NCBI GenBank assembly: GCA_027943335.1
Contig: BSBK01009270.1
Location: 1 to 64,000, forward strand
Reading direction: 5' to 3'
Source of the DNA: Chamaecyparis obtusa
Lineage: Eukaryota; Streptophyta; Pinopsida; Cupressales; Cupressaceae
Length of the DNA stretch: 64,000 nucleotides
Shown: positions 1 through 11,668 of the stretch, in pieces
Layout of the letters: every line of letters begins with the position of its first letter
Numbering within the stretch: the first letter of the stretch is position 1
Made by a program: the position numbers and the translations under genes
The notes under the pieces: model-generated
Told to the model about the DNA's origin: nothing
The model's database searches: none
What the model saw: the letters and a program-made list of their open reading frames with translations, nothing else

Positions 1-2582
1 TAATCTTCCACATTATCCCTACATGTGTGTGACTAAATTTCCACATTGGTCCCCAATTGTATTAATAAATAGGATTTTCATGAATAATATATATTCTTAT
101 ATCAAGTAATTTATTATGGAGAGGATTAAGATATTTAAGTTTCATCTAGGTACATACATGATTAAGATTAGTTAGTCTAATGAAAATGTTTTCTATTATC
201 TAATGGTGATTTTAAGAAAAATTAATAGGCGATTGAGTAAATTCTAGTTTTAAGGAATATTAAATGGATATTAATAATTAATTTATTTAAATCCTATTGT
301 AGGAGATATAATTAATTTAAAGTTATTAATTTGGTTCAATGATCCTCATCATCAATTTCTAATTGAAATAACAGAAAATGAAAATTAGAAGAATTAAAAT
401 GAATTGCCCATTTGTTTACTCTCAAATTTCATCATCACTTCGTAAGTGAAATACCATAAAATAGAAATTAGAAGAATTTAAGTGGATAAGCCTTGTGTGT
501 ATTTTTGACACATCCTTTTACTGGCATAAGTTTTGTACAGTCTACATTGTAGTTTAAAAATTTCTTAAAAGAAATTGAAAATAGTTTTTTTGGATTAGTG
601 TTCTCCAAACCATGATAAAAAAGGAAAACAGTGCAACCTGAAATATCAATTTAAAATAAACACAAAGAATTTCTTTTACAACCATTCTTGTAAATCTTTA
701 TTTTACTACACAGTATAAACAACATCGGGTGTGTTTAATATGTATCCATCCCTTTCCTTTTCCCCTACATCCAAATGCTTTCCTCTTCAGTACAAACTTA
801 TGACATAATTTATTCAAATGTTTGGATTTTTGATTCATTTTTCATGTTCATGATCAACTTTCTTAAACTCACACCATACTTGCTGACCATGCAAACTTTC
901 TCTGTTGTTTTTTCCATTCATCATGCTCTATTTGAAACAAGCTAATTTGTGGGTGATTTTACTATTTCATTCATGTGATTGTGTTGTTTTTATCTCCTTA
1001 TGTTTGTTGGTATGTTAGAAAAGAAATTTGAGTTGACCATTTTTGGGAATTTCAAATTTTTTTGATCTCTGTAATTTGCAAATCTCTGTGAAAGGAGACA
1101 TCTTGTTGGTATGTTAAAAAGGAAATTTGAGTTGATAATATTTAGAAATTTGATTTTTTTAATATCTAAAATTTGCAGATCTCTGTCAACAAGACATCTT
1201 TCTATTTTAGAAAATAAATTTGAGTTGATAATATTACATAAATTAACTATATAAGATCTTAAAATAGCTAGTAGATTACTAAAATTTGTTTATGTGTGAT
1301 GCTAGGATATCTAATGGTAACATCCATACCAACCAACAAAAATCCTCTAACTTTGATCTACAACATGTTAATTCACTATAACTAAAAATATTTCTTTATA
1401 CAAACTGTAAGATATAAAAATATATGTATAAGATATATATTTATATCTATGATTGAAGTGTGGGGGTTTATGTGTCGTGTGTGATGGAAAATGTTATGGA
1501 CATACAAACTTAATAAAACATAAATACTTATCTTGAAAAGGAATAGATTTAGAAATCATTGTTTTCTAGTGTCTGTATTCAGTTTTGGGAAATTCTGCAA
1601 CCGGATCTGGCCTGGAAATGTAGAAACAAAGAAAACCATAAACCTTTTGTCTTTCTGAGAAAGGTCAACATTGACCCAAAACAGGGGTAAGATCTTACTG
1701 CGGGGCACAATCTTACCCCTAAAAGTCAACCTTGACCTGCACTGTTCTAATGGAAATTCTAATCATGGATGCCAGAAGTTCATCGAAAAGAGTACTCAGA
1801 TCTGAACTGCAATTCGTTGTCCCACACTGTACCTGCAAGAAAAAGGGTTTTGTTGTTTTGATGAGGGGTTTTCTTTAGTCAAACCTTAGTTTGGAATCAA
1901 CCTTTAAAAATGGAATTGAAATAGAGAATGCTAGCAATTAGTAGAAGTAGATCTAACAACGTCGAAGCTATGATATCCAATAGATATGCAATCATATTTG
2001 AATTGTAAACAAGTATGTTGATATGAAAGATTGGACTCAACACTAACAAATGTAAATCAAAACCTCCATGATTGTATGCTTGGAATCCACCTTGAAGGGA
2101 GAATGAATAGATCTTGAAGATGAACAAAGGATCTTGAAGGAAGATCACACCACCATGATGGTTAGATCTAGGGTTTGAATGATGAATCTTGAATGCTTGA
2201 ACCAAATTCCTCCAAAGGCTTGAATGTTTGAATGTTTGAATGTAGATGATGGATGGATCTCACACTTGATTGATGATAAAAGATGGATCACTTGATGCTT
2301 TGATGGAGATGGATTGAAATGAGAGAGGAAGACTTCCTTTTATACTAGTCTAGGGAAAAAACTTCTAAAGAGGCTGACATAGGAGAATTAAATTTCCATT
2401 TAAACCTTAACCCCTAGAAATGGACCTAGATTAAATATAATTAATAGTTTACCATTCTGAAATCTGAAACAACCAACCCAAAAGTGGGAAAATAAACTTT
2501 CTGAAGCCCAACATCTAGAAAATTCTAGAATCTAAAATGTGAACCAATGGTTAGGGTCGAGGTCAACTCTAACCTAGGTTAA

Positions 2583-2621
2583 GGTCAAGGTCAACCTTGA
2601 CCCATAAGGTTGACCTTGACC
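2583..2621. repeat. Perfect inverted repeat built of TTGACC motifs
   Basis: Arms GGTCAAGGTCAACCTT (2583-2598) and its exact reverse complement (2606-2621) flank a 7-base loop. Each arm contains the WRKY W-box core TTGAC or GTCAA twice. Confidence 0.75.
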
Positions 2622-3385
2622 CTAAGGTCAAGAATCTCAGGGTTTCAGGTTAGGGTGCCAGAAAAAGCTAGAAAGAGGTGGAGGAAAGGGTAGAATAGGT
2701 GGAAAACCATGATCCAAGCTAGATATCCCATGAAGGCATATGGCATGACCCCAAACCACCTACTCAAAGGGCTAAACCATCCTAAATGGAAGTGCTTCCA
2801 TTTTTCGATGATACATTTAGCCCCACTTTAGCACGAGTATAGACTCAATGGAAACTCTTGGTAAAGGAGAAGAAAGATCCAAGTGGATTCACAATGAGAT
2901 AAAACATCACTTAGTTGAGGATACAAGCCCCTAAGCTAAGGATTCTAACTCAACATACATGAACGAGGGTGTGAAAACAAAGAGAAAACAAAAAGACACA
3001 AAAAGAAGGGTTAGTACAAAAAAAAACCCAAATCAACTAGTAAAGGAAACCTTGCTAAGAAATGCTTCCTATACTAATATCATATTTGGAAAGCTACCCA
3101 TAAAAGCATAAATGATTACATAAGAAAGACAAGAGAAATACTATAAATAACATAGCTTCATGATCTAATCTTTCTAGCATGAAAGCAAAAAGAGAGAAAG
3201 GGAAAGTGATTACCTCGCCTAGTAAGATGCCCACCTTACCATGAATCACCAAGGAGGGAGAGCCCAACAGATAGAAAAACTTTATAGTTCACCCAAAAAA
3301 CTATCCCTTGAAATTGTAATGCGTCTTCTAATGGATTTTGGAATACCCATAGATCCACCTTCTTGTATCACTATGAATATAAAAT

Positions 3386-3539
3386 GTGTGTCTCCTCAGG
3401 ATTTAGGAACTTATGTTCATTACCTTCAGAAGATTTAGCATACTGAAAATTGAAAAAATATAGTGTGTCTCTTTAGGATTTAGCAACTTATGTGTGTTAC
3501 CTTCCGAGGATTTAGCATATTGAAAATTGAAAAATGCAT
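3386..3539. repeat. Tandem duplication, 77-bp period
   Basis: The stretch from GTGTGTCT at 3386 recurs from 3463 with a few substitutions. Both copies contain a gattta(g) motif and end in tgaaaattgaaaaa. Confidence 0.7.
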
Positions 3540-4009
3540 AAGGGAGACCCTATATATTCCCCCCTCCTTATCGTGGCTGTCTACTAGACATGATAAGGAG
3601 GAGGAAGAGGATACCCACTTCACAAAGTAAGGAGATATCCTATTAACAACAATGTACACTATATTCTTAGCGAAGGGTATTGACCCTTACATCCAAGAGC
3701 ATAGATAATCATGAAAAGGATATGTCACTCATGGAAAAGGTATCCTCAAAGAAAGAGATCTTATCAGCAAGACCCCCACCATAGAGGGGTGCTTTTAGAT
3801 AAAATTGTCATGCCAAAAGTTGAGCAAAACACAACTACAATTTTTTTTCTAAAACCTGCTAACCTACTAAACTAAACATACTTACACAACTAGGAAATGA
3901 AGCACTAGCTGACACAAGTTTCTATGTGCACGCAAAATGGTGCATAGAGAAAACAAATGACAAGAAGTATCAAAGAGTCTAAAAACACCCCAAGGGTCAA
4001 ACCATACTA

Positions 4010-4473
4010 GGTTGACCATGTTTGACCAAGTTTGACCAAAAGTTAAAATTCATCATACAACTCTAAACAAAGCTACAAGGTTCCTTAGGCTACTAGCTTC
4101 GATTGGTAGGTAAATCGAGATAGTTGACCAAAAGTCAACCATGTATCGAAAAATGTGCAACCAAGCTAAAAGGGTATAATTCATAACCAAAATTACTTAG
4201 GCATGCATTCTGAGGCGTTTGACCAAGAGTTGACCAAAAGTCAACTATGCCAAAACATGATCGACAAGGTTCTACAAGCCTAAACTTGTCGGGGATAGAA
4301 TTATGCATGCAAACCAAGGTGATGTCCAAGGTTTGACTAAGTTGACCAAAAAGTCAACTATGCATAAATCAGCTTAATACAGGTATTGAATACAAACAAC
4401 ATGAGAGGAAGAGGGTTGCGCACGCAACTGAGACGATTGTCTCAGGTTTCACTAGGGTTGACCGAAAGTCAAC
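4010..4473. promoter_or_regulatory. Cluster of W-box palindromes in the left LTR
   Basis: GTTGACCAAAAGTCAAC or close variants occur at 4123-4139, 4229-4245, 4341-4358 and 4457-4473. Single TTTGACC motifs lie at 4010-4045. Each unit presents the WRKY-binding core TTGAC on both strands. The same cluster is in the other LTR. Function as an enhancer is inference; the inverted pairs could equally fold in RNA. Confidence 0.55.
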
Positions 4474-5034
4474 TGTGCATGAAAATTGACCTTCAAGTCT
4501 AGAGGGGTCATTAAGACCCTAGGTGAGGCCATCGAGAGAAGATAAGTCCCCTTATCATCAGTAATGATTCCATAAGGCTAAAAAGGCTAAACGTATCATA
4601 AAGATAGATTTAATCCAAAAATCTAAATAAAATAGGTCAACTCAATTGAATCCAAGAAAATAAATATCCCTAAGGAATTTTCAAACTTAATCTAAATTAG
4701 ATTAAATTTAACAATTTTTCCTTCCCAATTCTATTAAAATAATACTTAATTTAATACTAACCAATAAAATCTAATTAAATAAACATACACATTAATTTAT
4801 CTAGAATTAAACATGCCTGAATTTGACTTAAATAAAATAAATTTATTAATCTAATATAACAATTTTTAAAGTTACTATCAAAGCTAAACTTACCTTATAT
4901 TTAATCAAAATCACATATATGTATTAAACAAATCTAAAACCCCTTTAATAATAACCATAATTTTAAACTAATTACTCTAAAAATAAACAAATCCTAATTT
5001 AACATCATTATTAACAACTATTCTAAATTTAAGA

Positions 5035-5156
<122 letters not shown>

Positions 5157-5246
5157 ATCTTTAAAGAAAAAAAATGATTCAAAGATTTTAAAACTCATCA
5201 TTTAATAGAAAACAAAACATAATGAAAAATTCCCAAATTTTGGGGT

Positions 5247-5560
5247 CTGCAGATTTCTTCTAAACCCCTGCGTGAGAGGACACGACCAAGCGCACCAGGT
5301 GAAGGTACGATGGAAGAAGGGGTGCGTGGAGGAAGGGAGAGAGGAGTCGAGGAGTGGCGAGGGAAGGGGAGGCCGAGCGAAGGGTGGGGAAGGTCGGCGA
5401 TGGTGGCAGTGGCGGTGTCGTGAGTCAGCACCGTGGTGCTCGACACTCACAGTGTTGCCACAGTGGGGCACGACTGAGGCCGTGTTTCCCACTGTGTTCG
5501 GCACAGTGGATGGCCGACCCTCACGTGGCCCCAAAACCCTAAACGCAGGCCCATAAAATA
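5247..5560. other. GC-rich island within the AT-rich LTR
   Basis: Roughly 310 bases, clearly GC-richer than the surrounding LTR, aligning with 40750-41060 in the other LTR. Many differences between the copies are CG in one and TG or CA in the other. Several overlapping open frames exist on both strands, but they are not conserved as proteins and are best read as a consequence of base composition. Confidence 0.7.
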
Positions 5561-6044
5561 ATTTTTTTTTTTGTTTATTTTTTTAATAAAAAAATAAACA
5601 TTTTGTTTATAACGTGAGCACCTAGCGCAGTATCCAATGATTTAAGAAATTTGCTTAAACAAGCTTACCTTAATTTAATTTATTTACATGCATTTAATTT
5701 AATAAAAAAAAATAACATTCTAGATATTAAATAAATTTACTGGTGTAATATTTGATTGTATCCTAAAATAGGGGGTACGTAGGGGAATTTAAAATAAAAT
5801 AAATTACATATTTGGACTCAATAATTCAATCTAAACATATTGAAGGAAACAAAAATTAGCTTTGAGCATTATTTTTTTGTGGATAAATTTTCAAGAATAT
5901 TTGTAAGTGTCAAATTTATTATGATTATTTAACCTTTTTGAAATAATTCTCACACCTATTCCAAGCATGAAAATTTAATAGGTTTCATAATCCAATTTGA
6001 CTATATATTGATCTCAATTTTGTCATTAATATTTCCATAATTAC

Positions 6045-6539
6045 TGTGTACAAGGAAATGTACCTTCATAGAATTAGTATCATATGATAAATCAAATAGA
6101 GACTAAATAAACCACAATTAATACTCTATTTAGCAAATAAAGCACAATTAAGCATCATATGGCTCTCTATCTAAGAGTGTTAATGTGAAGCTCTTAGCAA
6201 GCTACCATTAATGACAGTCCTAGAATGAGAAACGATTATGATAAAACAAATGCTAACAATTAATTCAAATTGAAATGCTAAATTGCTCCTAAATTGCCTT
6301 TGTAGCTATAAAATGCAAGAGGTTCTATGCAATTCTCAGATGTGTGGTTATGAATTATGATTGATTTTGGTCTTCCTTTTATAGATTTATGTAAGTGTAG
6401 GGGGTGTAGTTGTGTTGATCATGATTAAGCTTGAGTTGAGTCTTTGGTTCCACCCTTTGAAGACAATGCAAAACTTATGTCCTCAAAGCTTGGGACAAGT
6501 AGACAAGATTTGAGTTGAGTCTTTGGTTCCACCCTTTGA
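6045..6539 (-). repeat. Truncated 3' LTR of the gag-only element
   Basis: 6045 to about 6510 matches 11669 to about 12134 closely, then similarity stops. About 390 bp corresponding to the first half of the LTR (U3 in minus orientation) is absent. Next to the break, a 30-bp stretch at 6431-6460 is repeated exactly at 6510-6539. Confidence 0.8.
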
Positions 6540-7480
6540 TAAGCTTATTGAATTTGGATTGGTGCCCCTGGTTTGATTTAGCAAAGATCATGCTTTGTTG
6601 GGCAATGCAACTTTTGAGTGTTTACTTAAGATTTGTAGTTTTTTAGATTTTTTTGGCTTTTTAAATATTTTTCATGTTTTTGGATTTTTAGAGATTTTTG
6701 ATGTTTTCGAATTTTTTGAGGAACATTTTCACATTTTTTTAATTTTATTTTTCATTTTTAGAGATTACTAGTTCTCAAACAAGATCACATTGAATTTGTC
6801 CCCAATGTCTAGAAAGGTATAGGACATGAAAGATGGATTTGAAAACTGATGATTCACCAATGAATAGGCAATGATGGATGAAGAAAGTGTGTGACCCATA
6901 TGACCATCTCCTCAAGATTATCCAAGCTAGGGAAAAATAATATCTCAATATAGGGCAATGATGTGGCGTTGGATAGCATATGGAATAATGATCCGGTGTC
7001 ATGACAATGGTCCAAAGTAGTGGACATATCAAGAGACTTTATATAACATATTTTCCATTTCTTTTATTTTTCAATTGGATCAAGATCAAGGGATCAATGT
7101 CTATAGGATCACACAATCATGATAAAGGGGTGGTGAAGGATATGAGTGAATGGTTTGAGATTATGGGAAGGCTTCTTAGAAAAAATGAAGGTGGCTTTAG
7201 GATTAGCAAGATGGAGGATATGATGGATATGATGGATGGAACTTTCCCCCAAGTGTAGAGTGCAAGGGAGAGGAATTACGCATGACACCTGTTTACCAAG
7301 TTTTCATCATGGTACTTGTTCAAGATGCCACAAGAAGTGGTTTTCACCATAGGATGGATTTTTTTTGTTTTCTTTTTCTTCTTTTTTTTTTCTCTTTTTT
7401 GGATGGAGTCAAGCCTCATGCTCTTTGGATACTCCTTGAAAAGGTATGATATGACAAGCCAAGGCTGCTAAAAGGTATGC

Positions 7481-9919
7481 TCAAAGATGTTGATATTGTG
7501 ATGGAAATGTGATATGATGGATAAGGTAAAGGGTGGCTAAAGATTTATGCAATGGATTGGATAATGGAAATGGAAGGATAATGAATGAGAGGATAATAAG
7601 TCTTTCCATATGTGGGTGTGAAAAAGGGAATGGAAGGATAATGAATAGGAGGATGAGAAGTATTATCAAGATCAACATTGATACACACCTTGAAAGGTAG
7701 TGGACTAATGGAGGAAAAAAGGGTGAAATAGGTTGAGACTTTGATGTAAGAGAGCATGCAGATCTTGGGACACAAGGATTCAAGATGGATGGATAAGATG
7801 GAATGTGTTTGGGAGAATGTGAAGTGGAAGCCTTTGGAAGCTTGAATTTCAACTTTGATTTTTCTTTCGTGTGTAAGTCCTTCAAAAGTGACTTGGGAAT
7901 CCACACTTTCTTTGATTTGTCTTTCCTTTTGGATGCTTTATAATGCATTTCTTCGATGAGGGATTTAGGAACCCACATTTTCTTTGATTTTTCTTGTTTC
8001 TTGATGGACCTTTGTGGTCTCTTGAATATTTCCTTTTTTCTTTCATTCACATGTTGATTAGATGGGACATGGTGCTCTTCATACATAAGTGGATTCTTGA
8101 TTTTATGATTTTTATGTTGCGCATTCAAATTTCTTCCAAAGGACTTGTGATTGGTGGATGAATAAGATTGATATGGTTGGTTCATATGGATGGGTTCATA
8201 TGGAGGGTTTATATGGATGGGTGTTTGGTTTCTCAAGTATGTATGTATTTCTTGATCTTGATAGGATATAGGGTAAGTGGATTTTGGGATAGGGATGGTA
8301 GGAAAGGTTGATGGAGGGATATAGGGACCCAATATAGATGGAAGATATGAAGGTTTAAACTTTGGAATATAGGGACCAAGGATGGATTTGGAGGATGTAG
8401 AAGGAATATTCTTATGCACAAATGGAGGTAAATGGGATGTGGGAAGGATATCAACATCTTTATTTTGAGCTGCATGGCCAAGGTTTTCATCTGCCAAATT
8501 TATCTTTATACCAATAGGCTTATATGTAGCTTTGATAGGAGTGACTTTGATAGGAGCAATTGAATCTTGAGATAGATATGGAGGCTTATGAAAAGTGGAT
8601 GTTGGGGTACTTTGATCTTGACAAGGATCTTTGAATAGCCTAGGAAGAATACTTTGCTTTTGATTTTTGATAAGTTCATTAGAGATGGAAGGAATACCTT
8701 GATCTTGCTTAGGAGATGGGTATGATATAGGAGGTGAAGGAATATGGGGTGTTTGAGATGGATGGATATCTTCTTGAAATAAATGGAAGGGTATGAAGGG
8801 TTCATCATGGGATTCTTGAGATATGGGACTTTGGTCAAATATAGGATAAGGAGAGATATTATCTTGATCTTGATCCTTCATAATACTTGTTTCTTTGCAC
8901 TTTTGATTAGTCTCTTGACATGGAGCCACTTCTAAGGACAATGTAGGAGTTTGGATCCGTACAAGGGATTCTTGAAGGGATGATGGATGTTCATTTGAAA
9001 TAGGAATGATAGGTATTGTAGCACATGAAGGTTTGGGGTCTATAACCTTTGAATCATGAAAGAAGTTTGTAGCAAGATGTAGGTTAGCTTGGATCTCTTT
9101 TAGAGGTAGCCCTTGAGGGTATACATAGTCATTATGAAAACTGTTTGGATCTTTATTTGATTGAGGAATATTGGATAGCTTTGCTTCTATATTAAATGGA
9201 GGAATGGTGGAATGGGTGAAAGCTATAAGAGGACCACTACTAGACACATGTTCATAAGTTTGATGTTGCTTGAGAATAGTATCTTCATTAGATGAGTCAT
9301 TAGGATTTTCAATTTCAATTATGTCATCATCAATAAGATTTTGGATTTTATGTTTCAACTCCATGCAATCTAAAGTTTCATGCTCATTATGTCGATGATA
9401 TGCACAATATTTACTCAAGAAGATAAAACCACATGAAGTGATCTGAGGCAACGTGATGAGATCATTTTCAAGGAGTTTTTCCAAAGCTGATTCGTATGAA
9501 ATTCCCAAAGGAGTAAATGATCTATCCCAAGGATATTTGGATGTATTTGTGTTTCTCAAATATTTGTCATATGATGAATATTGTTGAGATGAGACTAATT
9601 CCTCTTGATTTCCTTGATCAAAGATGAGATTCTCTTGATATTTCAAAATAGGTTCTTCATCAAATATTGGTTTATCATTAGGATATTCTTGATCAAATAT
9701 AGGGTTTTTATGATATTCTTTTTGATCAAATTTTGAATTATCAAAGATATGGCATTCATGATTTTTTTCTTGATCATAGAGGTAAGGAAACAATGTTCTT
9801 AATAAGAATTGGTTGGATAATGTTTCCATTTCTTGAATTCTTGTGAATAGAATATTCTTTTGAATCTTTATTGTTAATTGATTTTTGGATCTTAATGGAT
9901 ATTTTCTTTTTGTAATCAA
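7481..9919 (-). CDS. Gag-like protein of the gag-only retroelement, 812 aa
   Basis: The frame is open for 812 codons. Residues about 60-105 hold repeated FDQ-type motifs. Residues about 133-200 resemble the C-terminal part of Tat/Ogre-lineage gag: a SFTPLGISYESAL-type segment, then a Cys-His cluster C172-x2-H175-x4-H180-x4-C185, then a conserved LKHKIQNLID-type helix. The middle is rich in Pro, Ser and Gln. Near residues 645-690 a K-K-W-[VI]-P-K-S-L motif occurs twice about 22 residues apart. The last 70 residues are strongly hydrophobic and may be read-out into 3' DNA rather than a true domain. The usual N-terminal gag helical domain is not evident. The role (particle protein acting with polymerase supplied in trans) is inferred from the family. 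The start is the first ATG of the frame and is uncertain. Confidence 0.75.
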   Translation of the reverse strand: MITKRKYPLRSKNQLTIKIQKNILFTRIQEMETLSNQFLLRTLFPYLYDQEKNHECHIFDNSKFDQKEYHKNPIFDQEYPNDKPIFDEEPILKYQENLIFDQGNQEELVSSQQYSSYDKYLRNTNTSKYPWDRSFTPLGISYESALEKLLENDLITLPQITSCGFIFLSKYCAYHRHNEHETLDCMELKHKIQNLIDDDIIEIENPNDSSNEDTILKQHQTYEHVSSSGPLIAFTHSTIPPFNIEAKLSNIPQSNKDPNSFHNDYVYPQGLPLKEIQANLHLATNFFHDSKVIDPKPSCATIPIIPISNEHPSSLQESLVRIQTPTLSLEVAPCQETNQKCKETSIMKDQDQDNISPYPIFDQSPISQESHDEPFIPFHLFQEDIHPSQTPHIPSPPISYPSPKQDQGIPSISNELIKNQKQSILPRLFKDPCQDQSTPTSTFHKPPYLSQDSIAPIKVTPIKATYKPIGIKINLADENLGHAAQNKDVDILPTSHLPPFVHKNIPSTSSKSILGPYIPKFKPSYLPSILGPYIPPSTFPTIPIPKSTYPISYQDQEIHTYLRNQTPIHINPPYEPIHMNQPYQSYSSTNHKSFGRNLNAQHKNHKIKNPLMYEEHHVPSNQHVNERKKEIFKRPQRSIKKQEKSKKMWVPKSLIEEMHYKASKRKDKSKKVWIPKSLLKDLHTKEKSKLKFKLPKASTSHSPKHIPSYPSILNPCVPRSACSLTSKSQPISPFFPPLVHYLSRCVSMLILIILLILLFIILPFPFSHPHMERLIILSFIILPFPLSNPLHKSLATLYLIHHITFPSQYQHL

Positions 9920-10934
9920 AGACCTTCAAGCACAACACAATAATTTTATCAATTATCACAATAAATTCGTCCAAGCAATCTACCTAAGGTCAAATTTGGC
10001 TTTTAAAATGGCTCTAATGAGGTAGGCTTGCTAATTTATCAAGGATTTAGTGTGGATTCCATTCAAAATGGACACTAAAATTTCATCCTCCAAGTATATT
10101 AGGAGGCTTCCCACCACTGGTATATTGGAGTTTTGCGCAATCCGTGATGACTACTCGAGGAAGTTCAAAAATTTAGTATCCTTTTGTCACACACCCCATT
10201 AAGGATGTATGTGTTTTGTTTTATAGTGGGTTGGATTCTCGTGGCAAAAGAAAGTGTATCCCACTTTGGGCTTTCCCTCTCACCGGCCTTGTTAAGGCAA
10301 ATTCTCGGGAGGTGAGCCCACTAATGTTCTAGCATGTTAATGTAAATTAAAGAAATGGAGTTAAGAACTAGTTTTTGGGAATTTGGTTCACCAAAAGGTG
10401 AAGAGCATATCCCTCACTTTTCCTTAATTTCCCAAACACAATAAAAAAGGTTCAATTACTAGCCCACTAACTAGAGAGAATTGAGTCTTTCTACTCTCTT
10501 CTACAAACAAGGGGCTTTGATTTTATGTGTTTCATTTCCTCAACTTTTCTTCTTAATTAAAAAGTTTAACACCTTTGGCATTTTGATTCACTAGAAGAAG
10601 TGAAGAGCATAGACCTAAATGCTAAAATTTCCAAACAAAGATAGGTTGTTTTGTAATTACTAGATTCTTAAAAGCACCAATACCACAATTTAAGGGAAAA
10701 TATTCACTAGTTTGAGGCTTACCTTTCCTTGTAGCTAGCAAAGGCTATGGGCATTTTTGAGTGATTTTTTCATTTTAAGCTAACCTTGGCTTAGTTCCTT
10801 TCCAATGTTCTTTTCCTCCAACAAAGTTAGTCAACAAAAACAACCACAATGAAGGAAACCAAAAAAAGAAATTGAAGAAGAAAAGATTGAATTGAATCTA
10901 TGGCATTATTTGCAAATTTTGAGAAAAACTTGAA

Positions 10935-11147
10935 TTAAGGTGAGAAAATCCAATTAAGTGAGACAAACTTAGTTTTATATGCTTCTACAACTTTAAGATA
11001 GTTCTCATAAACCTGATTTTCCTCTTGTGAATTCTCAAGGACTGATTTGATGTGGTCAAAGTTCTCCTTCTTGATTTTCTTAGTCAAAGCCTTGCCTTCT
11101 TGGTTGAATTTGCTCTCTAGTTTTTTTTCTTTTCTGTGATTAGACAT
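10935..11147 (-). CDS. Short leader ORF upstream of gag, 70 aa
   Basis: The first substantial ATG frame after the primer-binding site. It encodes a Lys/Glu-rich, probably helical peptide starting MSNHRKEKK. Ogre elements are known to have an extra ORF before gag, but this one shows no recognisable similarity to it. It could be the remnant of a gag N-terminus or simply leader sequence. Confidence 0.35.
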   Translation of the reverse strand: MSNHRKEKKLESKFNQEGKALTKKIKKENFDHIKSVLENSQEENQVYENYLKVVEAYKTKFVSLNWIFSP

Positions 11148-11205
11148 CCTCTAGGGCCATGAAAATCATTTTACCACAGTCAGATAATGGAAATTTATAG
11201 TTTAT

Positions 11206-11570
11206 ACAAAAGCGTTGTCATAATGTTTAAAAGCGTTGTCATAATGTTTAAAAGCGTTGTTAATTTGATTAAAAGTGTTATTTGAAGTTTGACAGTTTAC
11301 TCAAAAGCGTAGAAATAACTAGTAAAAGCACTACAAAATTGATCAAAGGCAGTAAAAATCAATTAAAAGCGCTAAGTAAATGAGCAGAATCACTCGGTAG
11401 TCAGGGAAAAAGTGTTGTGAGAATAATAGATAGAGAACAGAAGGATTCGAAAGTGCTGCTAATCAGTGCAAAGGTGCACAAATTTGTCGTAGAAGCACTG
11501 GTACAGTGCTCAGAAGCATTGTTTAACTGTGCAGAAGTGTTGTTTGAGCTGTCAAAAGTGCTATTTCCTG
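11206..11570. repeat. Degenerate short repeats in the leader
   Basis: The motif AAAAGCGTTGTCATAATGTTT is tandem at 11211-11250. Variants of AAAGCGTTGT, AAAGTGCT and AGAAGCATTGTT continue every 20-35 bases to about 11570, between the PBS and the leader ORF. Confidence 0.65.
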
Positions 11571-11646
11571 AAAAACCCGAGAGTTAAACATACACAAATT
11601 TGACAAAATTGGAAATTTTTTGAGAGATTAGCAAAGTGAAGCATTC

Positions 11647-11665
11647 GGCCCCACGATGGGTGTCA
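11647..11665 (-). promoter_or_regulatory. Primer-binding site of the gag-only element
   Basis: The minus strand reads TGACACCCATCGTGGGGCC, three bases inside the LTR end. It resembles the TGGCGCCCACCGTGGGGC-type PBS I associate with Tat/Ogre elements (tRNA-Arg primer). The tRNA assignment is from memory of the family. Confidence 0.65.
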
Positions 11666-11668
11666 TTT

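Larger units (their letters stand above)
1..3800. other. AT-rich left flank, no gene recognised
   Basis: No reading frame here resembles a known protein; the frames are short and unsupported. Around 1660-1740 and 2520-2640 there is a local excess of GGTCAA/TTGACC motifs. The last 250 bases are more GC-rich and read directly into the target duplication of the gypsy element. This may be old, unrecognisable transposon DNA. Confidence 0.6.

Noticed and set aside
5198..5556. Overlapping open frames on both strands in the GC-rich island
   Set aside because: High GC lowers stop frequency; the frames are not conserved between the two LTR copies and show no domain.
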